This document shows, piece after piece, positions 23,641 to 34,800 of a DNA stretch of 49,068 nt (position 1 is the first letter of the stretch; every line of letters starts with the position of its first letter). Location of the stretch: positions 1 through 49,068 of the IMG/VR virus record IMGVR_UViG_3300046170_000210; one strand, given 5' to 3'. The translations under genes were made by a program, and so were the position numbers. Origin of the DNA: a virus. The notes beneath the pieces were generated by a model, which saw only the letters and a program-made list of their open reading frames with translations, searched no databases and had not been told where the DNA came from.

Positions 23641-26600
23641 TAGAACGCCTTAATCAAGTATTTTGCTCTATGATACCTTGTAATCAAAGGTATAGTTTCT
23701 TGTACTCGTGCTGATGCAGTTACAGATATTGGAGTGGATGACGACAATTGGAATTGTCCATCAGTGAATCTCATATTACTCTTAGCTGCACTAACTGTTC
23801 TTCTAAGACGATCAATTCCATCATCAGGACCACAATCACCTAGATTACTAGGAAGAGTAGCATCTACTGATGGGACAAAGTTTTGCTGTATCGCAGGGTC
23901 ATAATTAAATCCAAATTGAGCCAGTCCCCAGTTATCATTAGTATCTCCCGTTCCTGCCTCATCATTATCTCCCGTACCCACAGGACGATTTTGACGAAGA
24001 ATTAGATAAATTCCATTAGCTCTGGCATTATTATTATCATCAATTACAGTAGAATAATTCGCATATCCACTTGCACTAACAGTGGGTCCGGCAATTTGTG
24101 ATAATAATGTTTCCGAAGTTGCCTCAAGCGAAGTCTTATAGTATAAGAAAAGTCCTTCTTCGGGAGCATCACCACCATTAGTATTATTTCCTCTAATAAC
24201 AGTAAAGGTTGCTTGATTTACATTTGTTAGGTTAAATGGTCCTAATTGTAAATATCTACTTCCAGCACCACTAAACAAGACATACTTTGTTGCTTTAGTT
24301 CCACTCAATGTTGATGCAACTGGGAAATTTGCTCCTGTTGCGTTGGTTACCTCAACTCCAAGACTTGAAGAATGCCATATACCACCACCAACTGTATTTG
24401 GAGTAGCAGGGAAAGCTGGAGCATCTGATGGGAAATTAGGAACTTCGTAATATCTTCCTGCAGGAGATGTAATTCCAATTACATTATCATCACCCTCAAT
24501 TCTTTCATATACTGATACGGTAACCGTTCCTGTGCTGCCACCTCCACCATTACCTGAACCACCGGCACCAGCATTTCCAACTGAACAAGCAATAGCAGTA
24601 GGATCACCTTTATAACTGAAAACTATTCTTGATCCTGATCCACCGCCACCACCATCTGGATTATCAACTGGTTGTTGATAACTAACGGTAAAGTTAGCGT
24701 ATCCACTACCACTAGAACCAGAAGATTCTGAATAACCAGAAACATAATTAGTATTTACAGCAGATCTACCTGCCTGACCACCAGATCCTGATCCAGTGTT
24801 AACGTGACCAGCACCAGCTTGACCACCTAAACCGCCGTTACCACCGCCATTAGGACCAGCGCCTCCACCGCCTCCACCGCCTCCACCAGCGGTGCAACCA
24901 GAAGCACTACCAGCACCACCACCAGTGAAACCGATAGAACTTGCTGTATATAATCCTTGACCTGGACCTAGACCAGGACCACCAGTCCAACATGGGTCAG
25001 TGACAGAACCACCATTGTTTCCGCCACCGTTACCGCCGCCGCCTCCACCGCCGCCAGCGCCCATTAGGTTACCAACACCACTAGAAAGTTGAGTAGCACC
25101 ACCGCCACCACCACCTGATCCGCCATTACCCCATGCGCCGCGTCCACCAGTACCACCCTGAGCAGCGCCACCACCGCCATACGTTGTACTTTCTGCAGTA
25201 GATCCAGCATGAATGTTTTGACCAGTGCCACCTTTTTGACCAATGGTGAAACTTAGATTTCCAGTAGCAGAAATATTGCCAGTTAATCTTCTACCACGAG
25301 ATCCAGTACCACCAGTTGTACCACATCCTGCAGCACCATTTCCAGGTCCATTACCTCCTCCACCACCAGATATATCTGCATATACTCCTGTTATACTGCC
25401 ACCACTAGGAACTACAGATGAAGGATTAAATGATCCACTACCGTTAAAACTTCTATAAGCGGTGTTTGATTGCATACTATCTTGATCACCACCAGTACCA
25501 CCAGATCCACCTCCACCCTGACCACCATTTTTACCAGATCCTGCAGTTCCAGCCTCTGTTACATCAAAATTAAATCTATCATCATTCAACAAAGCAGCGG
25601 GAATAGAATAAGTTCCTCCTCCACCTGCTCCACCACCACCATTACCAGAAGAACCACCTTGACCACCATTAGCAGTAATAGTATAGTTGATACCATCAAC
25701 TGTAAGAGTAGCACTTGCACTCCCACCGTTGCCACCACCGCCAAAGGATCCGCCACCGCCACCACCAGGAGCTAATAAGGTTACTTCATAACCACTTACT
25801 GTGCTTGAATTGTTAGGACGCGCAGGAACATTTAATGTTCCACTATTAATTGATTGATTATATATTTCTTGTCCAAGATCTGCATCAGATGCAATGATCT
25901 CTTTACCACCAATAGTTGTAACATTATCAACAACCCAAACTCTAGGTTGATTTTGAACTTGAGACTCTACAAAATATCCACCTGCCTCTCTAATTGTTCC
26001 ACCACTTACACTTCCAGCACCTATAGCAGGTTGAGGTTGTAATCTAACTTGATTATTACTAAAACCTAATTCTTCTACTGTATAAGTTCCATCAAAAGTG
26101 TTAGTTAAAGCAATTGTGACAGCATCTCCAATAGCAAATCCATGATCTGTAGCTGTAGTAACAGTAAGAAATGTACCATCACTAGTAGTACTACTAATCT
26201 GGACCGTTGGTGGTGTTGTGACATTATAATTATAACATCCATCCCAAGTTACATTTGGTTGTGTGCCACCTGTTAATCCAACTTGTGCAACTCCAATACT
26301 GTCATAAGCATTGGGGTTTGCAGCATCAAGGGCGTCGGCATCACCCTGGAATTCATTCGGACCTGTTCTACTATCAATAACTTGATGCAAGTCAATTCTT
26401 ACGTTAGACGTTTGATACTGCGGGGGGATATCAACTACCAGTCTCTTCCAGAATGCATATGCCGCATCAAATTCGTCAAAACTTAAACCAGAATCATCTT
26501 TAGAAGGTAAAAGAGGATATGTACTACCATCTGGCCAGATTAATGTCAATCCTTCACCTGCATGGTTAGGACGTTCTCCACCATTATAGTCATTACCTGC

Positions 26601-29132
26601 GATAGCAAGAACAAATAGTTTTGTATAATTACTACAATCTATATCAAATACAAGACCTCTATCAACTGCCAAGTCATCTTGTAATGTTGTTCCCAAACTA
26701 GAATATGCTGCATATTTTGTTTGTTCTAAACCAGGATTAGCGAATCCACCAGTTTCACCAGCACCACTACCCCATTCAGTAAGAAAAAGATCATTATAAT
26801 CAAAAGTCATCTCAATGAAAGTCGGATCATCTACTGCATACACTTTATCTGGTAAGTAGTTTGATGGTTTCTTTTCACCAATACCATCAGTATTACCATA
26901 AGTAGCGATAGCTGAATTGGCAGGTCTTGATCCTGCTAATCCATGAGAGTGACCTAATGCACCACCATCTCCAGCAGGACCACCGGGAACAAATTCAAGA
27001 ACACCACCAGTATAATTTACATATTGTGTAGTAAATGTATCTACACCTCCCATAGTTGCTAGCGATCTCTCTAAAACAACACTTCCTAAAATATAGTGAT
27101 TATGTTGTGCAGGACGTGCAAAAATATAATCTTCTGTAGGTCCTACTCTATATGTTTTTTCTCCGGTAGCATATGCACTAATATCTGATATTACATCACT
27201 ATATCCAGTAGTAACAACATCACTAATTTCATAAAATTCTTGAGGAGATTCTAATGTAGACGTTGGAATATACCATTGTCCACCAATATCACCAATATTC
27301 ATGGTGATTCTATCACCTACTAGTGGACTACCAGATCCTTCAATACCTTCACCATATCCAATTAGTTTTCTATCTCTATAATCTGGAACTCTAAACTCAC
27401 CTAAAATATATGGATAGTCAGATAGTTCAAATCCCTTTCTAATTCTAATCTCAGGTTGATTTGTTAGATCTCCAATCTTAATATTTAAACTAGTGTTAGT
27501 AATTCCAGATCCTGTTCCCGTGATGTCATAATTATCTGTATATGCTGGTGATCCATAATCAGGAATTAACTGACCAGATCCAGCAGCAAAATCCATATGA
27601 GTAACTAAGGTTTGCTGATTAGTTAGATTTGCAATAACATGAAGTCTATACTTATGCTTTTCACCATCAGGAGGTTGTGGACCAGAATATCCATTATTAA
27701 CCCATTCTGGACTGGATCCAATTGATTGCTGCTCAACACTGTTAGTTAATTTCGTTACACCATTTGGGAGTGGTTCATTAACACTCATTCCGGTTTTTGA
27801 TGATGGAATATTTTTGATATTCCACAATACAAATGATTGAATTGATAAATCTTCTAAGTAAACTTCATATGTATCTACGCTAACACCCTGAGGCATTCCA
27901 AATAAATTACCCCAAGAGATCTGCATCGTATCATTACGAGCACCTTGATCTTTATATTGAGTGAAGTTTGTTGGATATCCACCACCAGTTAAAGGATCAT
28001 AAGTACCAGGATCAATTGCAGGAACTGTACCATAATGAGCTATAGCAAGATCATTAAGTGTATCTGGTGATGCTAATACTGATGATGAACTAATACTCCA
28101 TGTTACAGTTGCTCCAGGAGTTCCTGTAGTATTATCAGTAGGGTCATAATTTACAAGTAGTCTATAAACATGAGTATCAGATCTTTCTGCTAAATTTTGA
28201 TAAAAAGAAGCATATGATAAATTATACTCTTTATTTTCTTGAACTACACCTTCTGATGAAGTGTTAGCAACATTAGAAGTTGTTGCCCATACATCCACAT
28301 TATTAGAATCATCATAGATTCTAATAGCAATACCACCAGGATTATTAGCCCAATCTTCACCAGCACCGTTAGTAACACTAAATGAAAATGGATATGATCC
28401 AGCAGGAACATTTCCTAAATCTACTGTGTTATCTTGCCCTTCTTCAAATGAAGAGCCACTACTATAAGTAGTGCCATTAAATGTTATAGTGCCTGTATTA
28501 TCAGTCGCATATTGAACTTTATAATTGCCAGTTGAAGGAATATCAACAACAGCACCAGTATAAGTATGAGCAGTTCCACCCAACGATTGGTTCGTTGATA
28601 CGTATACTGAATACGCCTTCATGAACTCGCTCCAGACAGAAGCGTAAGGTTGCACTGCCTTTTTCCAAACTCTAGATCCAGGAAAATCCTTTAATTCACG
28701 AAATGATAATGTCGCATTATGAGGAACTACTCTATCATAGGATGTTACCCCATTAGCTTTAATTATTTCTTTTCCATAAATTTCTGCATATACATTGCCA
28801 CCATCTACAAAAGTTCTGTATACTGTTCCTGCTGGTCCTGCTGCAGTTTGAATGATAGCATTTGCAGAAATTCTTTCATTACCATTAGCACCAGATCTTT
28901 GTAAGTACCCATTACCTAAATTTTCATACAATAAAGGATAATCTTTGATAGAATACTTACTGCCATCACAATATAAGTATCCACGATGAGAATAATGTGG
29001 ATCTTGTGTTGGTAAATTATTCGTCGGATCAGAATTATTGTCTACTAAAACTGGTACAATAGCACCAATCTGAACATATGACCCGCCTTTATCGGAATAA
29101 AAATTTGGGAGAGTGGATCTGTAATTTGCCAT
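23640..29132 (-). CDS. Tail-collar fibre protein with long glycine-rich region, 1,830 aa
   Basis: The N-terminus contains a phage tail-collar-type module (GAIVPVLVDNNSDPTNNLPT, then GYLYCDGSKYSIKDYPLLYE). A second GEFRVPDYRDR-type collar segment occurs near residue 580. Residues of about 1,120-1,540 are extremely Gly-rich with runs of six or more Gly, then comes a compact C-terminal domain ending RYHRAKYLIKAF. The same RxxxYxIKxF-like ending occurs in the two upstream collar proteins. Likely a receptor-binding or short fibre on the baseplate. Overlaps the upstream stop. Confidence 0.85.
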   Translation of the reverse strand: MANYRSTLPNFYSDKGGSYVQIGAIVPVLVDNNSDPTNNLPTQDPHYSHRGYLYCDGSKYSIKDYPLLYENLGNGYLQRSGANGNERISANAIIQTAAGPAGTVYRTFVDGGNVYAEIYGKEIIKANGVTSYDRVVPHNATLSFRELKDFPGSRVWKKAVQPYASVWSEFMKAYSVYVSTNQSLGGTAHTYTGAVVDIPSTGNYKVQYATDNTGTITFNGTTYSSGSSFEEGQDNTVDLGNVPAGSYPFSFSVTNGAGEDWANNPGGIAIRIYDDSNNVDVWATTSNVANTSSEGVVQENKEYNLSYASFYQNLAERSDTHVYRLLVNYDPTDNTTGTPGATVTWSISSSSVLASPDTLNDLAIAHYGTVPAIDPGTYDPLTGGGYPTNFTQYKDQGARNDTMQISWGNLFGMPQGVSVDTYEVYLEDLSIQSFVLWNIKNIPSSKTGMSVNEPLPNGVTKLTNSVEQQSIGSSPEWVNNGYSGPQPPDGEKHKYRLHVIANLTNQQTLVTHMDFAAGSGQLIPDYGSPAYTDNYDITGTGSGITNTSLNIKIGDLTNQPEIRIRKGFELSDYPYILGEFRVPDYRDRKLIGYGEGIEGSGSPLVGDRITMNIGDIGGQWYIPTSTLESPQEFYEISDVVTTGYSDVISDISAYATGEKTYRVGPTEDYIFARPAQHNHYILGSVVLERSLATMGGVDTFTTQYVNYTGGVLEFVPGGPAGDGGALGHSHGLAGSRPANSAIATYGNTDGIGEKKPSNYLPDKVYAVDDPTFIEMTFDYNDLFLTEWGSGAGETGGFANPGLEQTKYAAYSSLGTTLQDDLAVDRGLVFDIDCSNYTKLFVLAIAGNDYNGGERPNHAGEGLTLIWPDGSTYPLLPSKDDSGLSFDEFDAAYAFWKRLVVDIPPQYQTSNVRIDLHQVIDSRTGPNEFQGDADALDAANPNAYDSIGVAQVGLTGGTQPNVTWDGCYNYNVTTPPTVQISSTTSDGTFLTVTTATDHGFAIGDAVTIALTNTFDGTYTVEELGFSNNQVRLQPQPAIGAGSVSGGTIREAGGYFVESQVQNQPRVWVVDNVTTIGGKEIIASDADLGQEIYNQSINSGTLNVPARPNNSSTVSGYEVTLLAPGGGGGGSFGGGGNGGSASATLTVDGINYTITANGGQGGSSGNGGGGAGGGGTYSIPAALLNDDRFNFDVTEAGTAGSGKNGGQGGGGSGGTGGDQDSMQSNTAYRSFNGSGSFNPSSVVPSGGSITGVYADISGGGGGNGPGNGAAGCGTTGGTGSRGRRLTGNISATGNLSFTIGQKGGTGQNIHAGSTAESTTYGGGGAAQGGTGGRGAWGNGGSGGGGGGATQLSSGVGNLMGAGGGGGGGGNGGGNNGGSVTDPCWTGGPGLGPGQGLYTASSIGFTGGGAGSASGCTAGGGGGGGGGAGPNGGGNGGLGGQAGAGHVNTGSGSGGQAGRSAVNTNYVSGYSESSGSSGSGYANFTVSYQQPVDNPDGGGGGSGSRIVFSYKGDPTAIACSVGNAGAGGSGNGGGGSTGTVTVSVYERIEGDDNVIGITSPAGRYYEVPNFPSDAPAFPATPNTVGGGIWHSSSLGVEVTNATGANFPVASTLSGTKATKYVLFSGAGSRYLQLGPFNLTNVNQATFTVIRGNNTNGGDAPEEGLFLYYKTSLEATSETLLSQIAGPTVSASGYANYSTVIDDNNNARANGIYLILRQNRPVGTGDNDEAGTGDTNDNWGLAQFGFNYDPAIQQNFVPSVDATLPSNLGDCGPDDGIDRLRRTVSAAKSNMRFTDGQFQLSSSTPISVTASARVQETIPLITRYHRAKYLIKAF
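24520..25770 (-). repeat. Glycine-rich low-complexity coding region
   Basis: Repeated GGC/GGT/GGA codons (CCACCACCG and similar on the plus strand) code for Gly-rich motifs such as GGGGGGSFGGGGNGGSAS. Comparable Gly-rich segments in T4-like adhesins fold as polyglycine-II bundles. Confidence 0.85.
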
Positions 29133-30493
29133 CAGAACTTAATTAGGTATTCCGTTACAATGTAAGGCTGTATGTATTTATCTGCCTTTTTCTCAGTATT
29201 AATATCAATCACAATTTGAGAATCTAGTCCAGTATCAGCTCTTGCCTGTGCTGCTCTAGTTATCATTTTATACGTATGCGGATCATCAGCTTCAAGTGGT
29301 ATTCTATGTCTATGAATTCCTTCATCTCCAAAGTCACCAGATAAAATTGATATGTTAGACACTGACCCATATCCTGTAGGATAATATTCTTCGTCTAACA
29401 TTGTGAATGGTAAGTTTTCACCTAGTCCTTCAAAATTAGTCAAAGTGTCAGAATTAACGAAGTCAGTATCAATACCAGCTGGGCAACCAAATATCCCGTT
29501 TGGACATACACAATCAACTGTCCAAGTTGGATCATAAGTTATATTACTAAATGTAGTAGTCTCTCCTTCGCGATTGTTGCCTTTGTCACAATCAGAGTCT
29601 AATCTAATATTCCATTCCTTATTCTCTATTTGTCCATCTCCAGGACAGTTAGAAGTTGCAGGCCATAAGCAATATCCCTGAGTAGTAAACTCTCCACAAG
29701 CAAACCAACATGCTCCATACTGGTTAATTTCATTAGATGGTCCAATCAGTGTAGATACATCATTTTGCCCTGGTCCGACTCCACTTCTGGTTAATGCCGA
29801 TGCTGTTGTTATCTGCCAATAACAAAGTTCCTGTCTCGTATTTGCCCACCATTGACAAACATTAAGTGAAGACATGGATCTAATAGAATTATTTTGATTT
29901 GCAGAAAAATGATTTCCACTTCTATCAAATTGTCTGGCACGACTAGTTGTAGTTCTGTGTAGGTGAGGTTGGAACATATTATTCTGAACACCCGTTTCAA
30001 ACGTATATGCTCCCGTTTCAAGTGAAAATGACGGTTCTCCTCTCAACTCTTGTGTTTGTGGAGGAATATAAAACTCACCATTATATGTTAACTGAAATGG
30101 ACTTTCAATGTTTTGAATTACATCTAATCCAACACCAGCTTTTATAACTTGATTACCATTAACATCAGTTACATATAAATCATTGTATAAACCAATGTTA
30201 GCAGATGTTGTTGCCCTGATATGTTTACTTCTTAAGTCAGGTATCTGAAACTCATTTACTGCTAATATAGTACCGGGTTTTTTATAACGACAACTGTCAC
30301 CAACTCCCAGAACAGAAGCTAATAAAGGATATTCAGAAGCAAATAATACACTACCATCACATCTTAGATAACCTGCAGGTAACAAATCTACATTATCTTT
30401 AGGTTCATTAGTAGGAAGTTGTGTAGCAAATGATATGATAGTTCCAGTAAGAGACCCTAACTTACCTCTCTCTCTGTTATAGAATACTGCCAT
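29132..30493 (-). CDS. Tail-collar fibre protein, cysteine-rich, 453 aa
   Basis: N-terminal collar segment TGTIISFATQLPTN...PAGYLRCDGSVLFASEYPLL, FQIPDLRSKHIRAT, and C-terminal QPYIVTEYLIKF. Residues 205-340 contain about ten Cys (NVCQWW, LCYW, ACWFACGE, DCVCPNGIFGC), unusual for a fibre. Stop overlaps the start of the next gene. It is paralogous in architecture to its neighbours. Confidence 0.8.
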   Translation of the reverse strand: MAVFYNRERGKLGSLTGTIISFATQLPTNEPKDNVDLLPAGYLRCDGSVLFASEYPLLASVLGVGDSCRYKKPGTILAVNEFQIPDLRSKHIRATTSANIGLYNDLYVTDVNGNQVIKAGVGLDVIQNIESPFQLTYNGEFYIPPQTQELRGEPSFSLETGAYTFETGVQNNMFQPHLHRTTTSRARQFDRSGNHFSANQNNSIRSMSSLNVCQWWANTRQELCYWQITTASALTRSGVGPGQNDVSTLIGPSNEINQYGACWFACGEFTTQGYCLWPATSNCPGDGQIENKEWNIRLDSDCDKGNNREGETTTFSNITYDPTWTVDCVCPNGIFGCPAGIDTDFVNSDTLTNFEGLGENLPFTMLDEEYYPTGYGSVSNISILSGDFGDEGIHRHRIPLEADDPHTYKMITRAAQARADTGLDSQIVIDINTEKKADKYIQPYIVTEYLIKF

Positions 30494-30496
30494 TTT

Positions 30497-31879
30497 TTAG
30501 AACGCCCTAATAATATACATTATGGTTAGTGATGGTGTATTTGGATTAACTGCAATTGTTAATGCGGTGTCAACACTAACAGGAACTGTAGTACCAGTAG
30601 AAACATTATTAACTAATACCGTTGTTGGTAACGCAAGACTTCCACGATTCATCGTCACCTCCATCGCATCATGGGTATGTGACTTCAATGTAGTATTTAG
30701 CCACCGATCGGACTCGTGGTCTAGTGTTGAAGGAAAAGTATCAGTGACACCCAGAGCTATTGGTTGTAGTTCTCCGACCTGAAAAGGTGGATCATTTATA
30801 TACGCCTGTGGCATATCCACTCCTCTATGATAATCAGGGACATCTGGGGATGGATAATAATTTCTTCGTCCTTGATATCTTCCTGCAGGAGGAAATGGTC
30901 CGGTGTGTGCTTGTGTTTGAATATTTGGTATTGATAGACCATTATCTTCATATCCCTGCTCAATTTTACCTACCTTAGGTATATCTCTAGCCTGCTGTTG
31001 AGGAACAAGTGCCATACTAAATGGAATTGTTACCTTTTTGTCTAGAATTGGAGCAGTAAGACCCCCATCATTCTCATCATACCATGTAACATCACGCTCT
31101 CCACGTAAAAATGTATGTGGAATAGAATTAGCACCTCGGTTTCCAATAGCAGTAACACTCGTAACCTTACCGGGATTATCAGGTAATGCAGTTCCTGGTT
31201 GGAATTCCATTAGAGGATTTGCAATAGGTTGCACACCGGTAAATTTATCAAACTCACTGTCAGTAGCTGGTCTATGTGTATGTGCTGGAGTATGATCATT
31301 ACCAAGTTTTCTTGGTAAAACATATACTGTATCACTGTAAATTGGATCTGATAATGTAATGCCAGTAATTCTACCGGAAAGGTTATCAGATGGTTCTACT
31401 GTAAAAGTAACATCAACATCAACATCTGGTTCTGTATCTGGTAAATCACCTTCTGTTCCATTTTTACTAAGATATGTTCCCAATTCAAGTAAAACATCAG
31501 TTGCTATTCTAGATGGTTCAATATCAACTAATGCAACCTGATTTAAATTAGGTAATGCAAACAGATCTACATGTTTTGATGCATCATGACGATCACTATC
31601 AGAATTAGGATTGTAAGGAAAACCATTTACAATACCAAAATTTACTCCCATGACTGATGTAGTATCAGTTGGTTCAGGAAATGGTCCATATGTATTTCCA
31701 ATTACTTTAGCAAGTAATGGATAATCTGCAGCATTTAATGACTGAGTAGTAGCATTACATATAATCCAACCAGTTGGTATGTTATCATTGTTCTCTCCAA
31801 TCGCTGAACCACCACCCCATGGCATAATTGTACCAATTGGGGCGATTTTTGTTGACTTAATTCTACCGTAATTTGCCAT
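30497..31879 (-). CDS. Tail-collar fibre protein, 460 aa
   Basis: N-terminus APIGTIMPWGGGSAIGENND, then IPTGWIICNATTQSLNAADY and PLLAKVIGNTYGPF, the tail-collar domain pattern. A TPAHTHRPATDSEF histidine segment and a final TIMYIIRAF resemble its two tandem paralogues. Lies 3 bases after the giant fibre gene and 3 bases before the next one, so these form one operon. Confidence 0.85.
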   Translation of the reverse strand: MANYGRIKSTKIAPIGTIMPWGGGSAIGENNDNIPTGWIICNATTQSLNAADYPLLAKVIGNTYGPFPEPTDTTSVMGVNFGIVNGFPYNPNSDSDRHDASKHVDLFALPNLNQVALVDIEPSRIATDVLLELGTYLSKNGTEGDLPDTEPDVDVDVTFTVEPSDNLSGRITGITLSDPIYSDTVYVLPRKLGNDHTPAHTHRPATDSEFDKFTGVQPIANPLMEFQPGTALPDNPGKVTSVTAIGNRGANSIPHTFLRGERDVTWYDENDGGLTAPILDKKVTIPFSMALVPQQQARDIPKVGKIEQGYEDNGLSIPNIQTQAHTGPFPPAGRYQGRRNYYPSPDVPDYHRGVDMPQAYINDPPFQVGELQPIALGVTDTFPSTLDHESDRWLNTTLKSHTHDAMEVTMNRGSLALPTTVLVNNVSTGTTVPVSVDTALTIAVNPNTPSLTIMYIIRAF

Positions 31880-31882
31880 CTA

Positions 31883-34800
31883 TCAAACCTCTTTGAGCCA
31901 CCATCCAGTTACAGAAGAAGAAACAATTGTTCCTTGCGAGTCTGTAGATCCTAGGTAGATCAAGGTAAACGCTGCATTTGGTGTTTGTACAACTAGTTCA
32001 CCAGCATTGTATGGAGTGGATCCACCTAATCCAATTGTTGTTCCTGAATTGTCACCTTGAACTCTAACCTGTGATCCCGATGCTCTAATGACTAGAGATG
32101 TATCGTAAGTTAGATTACCACCAACCTCAATGATTTCAACTCTATCTCCACTTTGAGCATTCTCTGGTAGGAATAGAATCATTTCATCTTGGTTTGTTAC
32201 GTTAACAAAGTAAGTAATGTTAGATTTCAGATTCTTATCATCAGCATCAGATCCAGTAGATACATATCTGGCATGTCTACCACCACTACTGGTGTAGAAA
32301 TTGTTGATGCCAAATGCGTCAATAGAATTATCTTGATTAACTACGAACTTATCAGCACCGTTAATACCAAGATTTTCAACAGATAGTTTCGGTGCCTTCG
32401 GTGGAGACTCTTGTGGAGATCCAACAACCGACCAAGTATTACCAACTAAACCATTACCAAATGTGTCAATCTTAAATGATGGGTCACATGACTGTGCATC
32501 TGTAACAACGTTTTCTGGACAAGTTGCTGGGAAGAGAGTAATATTACCTCTTCCAATAACACCTGCATCAAAGAAAATAGATCCGGAATGATCTGCATGA
32601 CCATCATCATTAACAACTCTCAGGATATTTGTCTTACCGACAGAATCCTTCATGGTGATGTTACCACCAAACATGGTGAAGTCTTTGTTAAGAACTAGAT
32701 CACCGTTTCTATGAGTAACATTACCATCTTGGAGTGTTTCATCCATAGAAGGTGTGTGATATTTTCCTAGTAAACCTCCATTAACAAGGAATACCTTACC
32801 ATCCGGATCAGATGCGCTAGTAATTCTTACAAAGTTTGTGTAATCAAGTTTTGTTTGAACAATCTGTCCCTTATCAATAATTACAGAAGCGTAAGGAGTA
32901 TTAGTTCCATTAACATCACGAGTTCTTTCTTCAATGTCAATCATTGAAGAAACCATAGGATGCTTCAGAATTCTAACAACACTAGTCGTAGTTGCTGGGT
33001 AAGTTGATAATCCATTTGCAGTTGTTCCTTCTTGAGCAGGAAGACATCTCAAAATATTTGAGGTGCTATCAACTACCAAAACTTTCATGATTTCCCAATC
33101 AGTTCCAGTTGTTCCCTTAGCATTAATCTGAGATGTATTACCAACCAGAACTAAATCATCAACGGCAAATCTGCCAGATCCAAGACCCAATTCAGCAACA
33201 GTTAGATAAACAGATCCAGCAATAGCACCAGTATTTGCAGTTGCAGTTAATGTTGTAACTGGACCATTAGCATTAGTTGTTTGAGGATCAACCCAATAAG
33301 AATAAATCTTTTGATCTTCTTCACTTCCACTATAAGCAGCTACAGTATCTGCAGCAGACTCTAATCCAGGAAGAATTCTACTGATATCAATTCTTCTGAT
33401 TTGGTTACCAATTTCAAGAGCAGCACTACAGGTATCAAAGTAAAGAGTGTTTTGCTCTTTACCGTTAGTAATGATAAACTCTTCGTTTTTAGTAACACGG
33501 AATACTACGTTTGTCAGAGATGCAGTGGAAACAATATTTTGATTAAGTCTAATAAAGTCTGTTCCGATCTCAATAATTCTAGTGTTACCGAACAGATCTG
33601 CATTAATTCCACCAACATTAAATTTAACAGTATCATTAAGTTTAACCTTAGCAATGTCAGTAGCACTGATATTAGTAATTGTGTCTACTAGAATGCTTGG
33701 AGCAACTGGTGTAATATTACCAGTGATTGTTCCTCTATCTGTAGTAGAACAACCACCATTCATATTGATGGAATTTTCAATTGTTACCGTACCACCGATA
33801 TAAGTATCACCAGTTGTAGAATCAACAATGAAGACATCATTGTCTGGACTTCCACAGTCAGAAATTCTAAACTTCTGAACCTCTTGATTGAGTGATGTTA
33901 GAACCTTAAGGATTTCACCTTGATCAAAGGTGCCATCACTATTAGTATCTTCACGATCAACAATTACGTAGTCACTGACATTTAGATCTCCACCAAATTC
34001 TGCAAGATATACATTATCTTCAGGTCCATTTGCATCTAATTGTTGTTCAGTCCATGTAGAATCAAACTGTACATTAACCTTATAAATTGGTGTTGTATCT
34101 GGGTGTGTGTCTACTTGTCCAGTAAATGTACCGAAAGGTTTACGCTCAACTTTAATATAATATGGTGCGGTATTGATTCTAGTTAACTCTAGAACTTTCA
34201 AGAATTCTGGATATCCAGTTGTTGTAATTACTGGACTATCAACAATAATATAATCATTTTCAACAAAGTATGGATTACCATCTGCCTTTTCTGGTTTATT
34301 TTTAAGAGGTAGGTAGAATTCATTACCACTTAAGACCGGCAATCCAATGCTTTGATCATCTTGATATGAACTAGCACCCCAATTTCCAGAACCAGCACTA
34401 TCAATTTGGTTATATCCAGTATCAGTAGTTGCAAGACGTGTGACATTTAAGATGTCAATATTCTTATTGAACTGAAGATCTGCAACGATAACTCCATCAT
34501 CATGTGCAGAAATTGTTGTTCCACTCTGTCCTCTAGATGCACTGAATGCGAAGGATGCAAGTCCACCACACATATGCATGTTGCCGTTGAACTTAGCAGA
34601 TGCAATAACTTCCAACTGGTTGTTAATAGTAGTCTTACCACCCTGACCAGCGATGTTAACTTCAGATGCATTTAGACCGAAGTTAATACTAGATGCAGAA
34701 CCAGAGTCAGAGAAGAAGCTAACTGTACCAGCAGTAGTAGATAGTCTTACACTATCTGTAATAGTACGCCTAGTTCCTAACTGGAGATCGCCATTAACCT

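Noticed and set aside
24520-25770. Mobile or satellite DNA because of CCACCACCG repetition
   Set aside because: The repetition is explained by glycine codons in an uninterrupted fibre gene.
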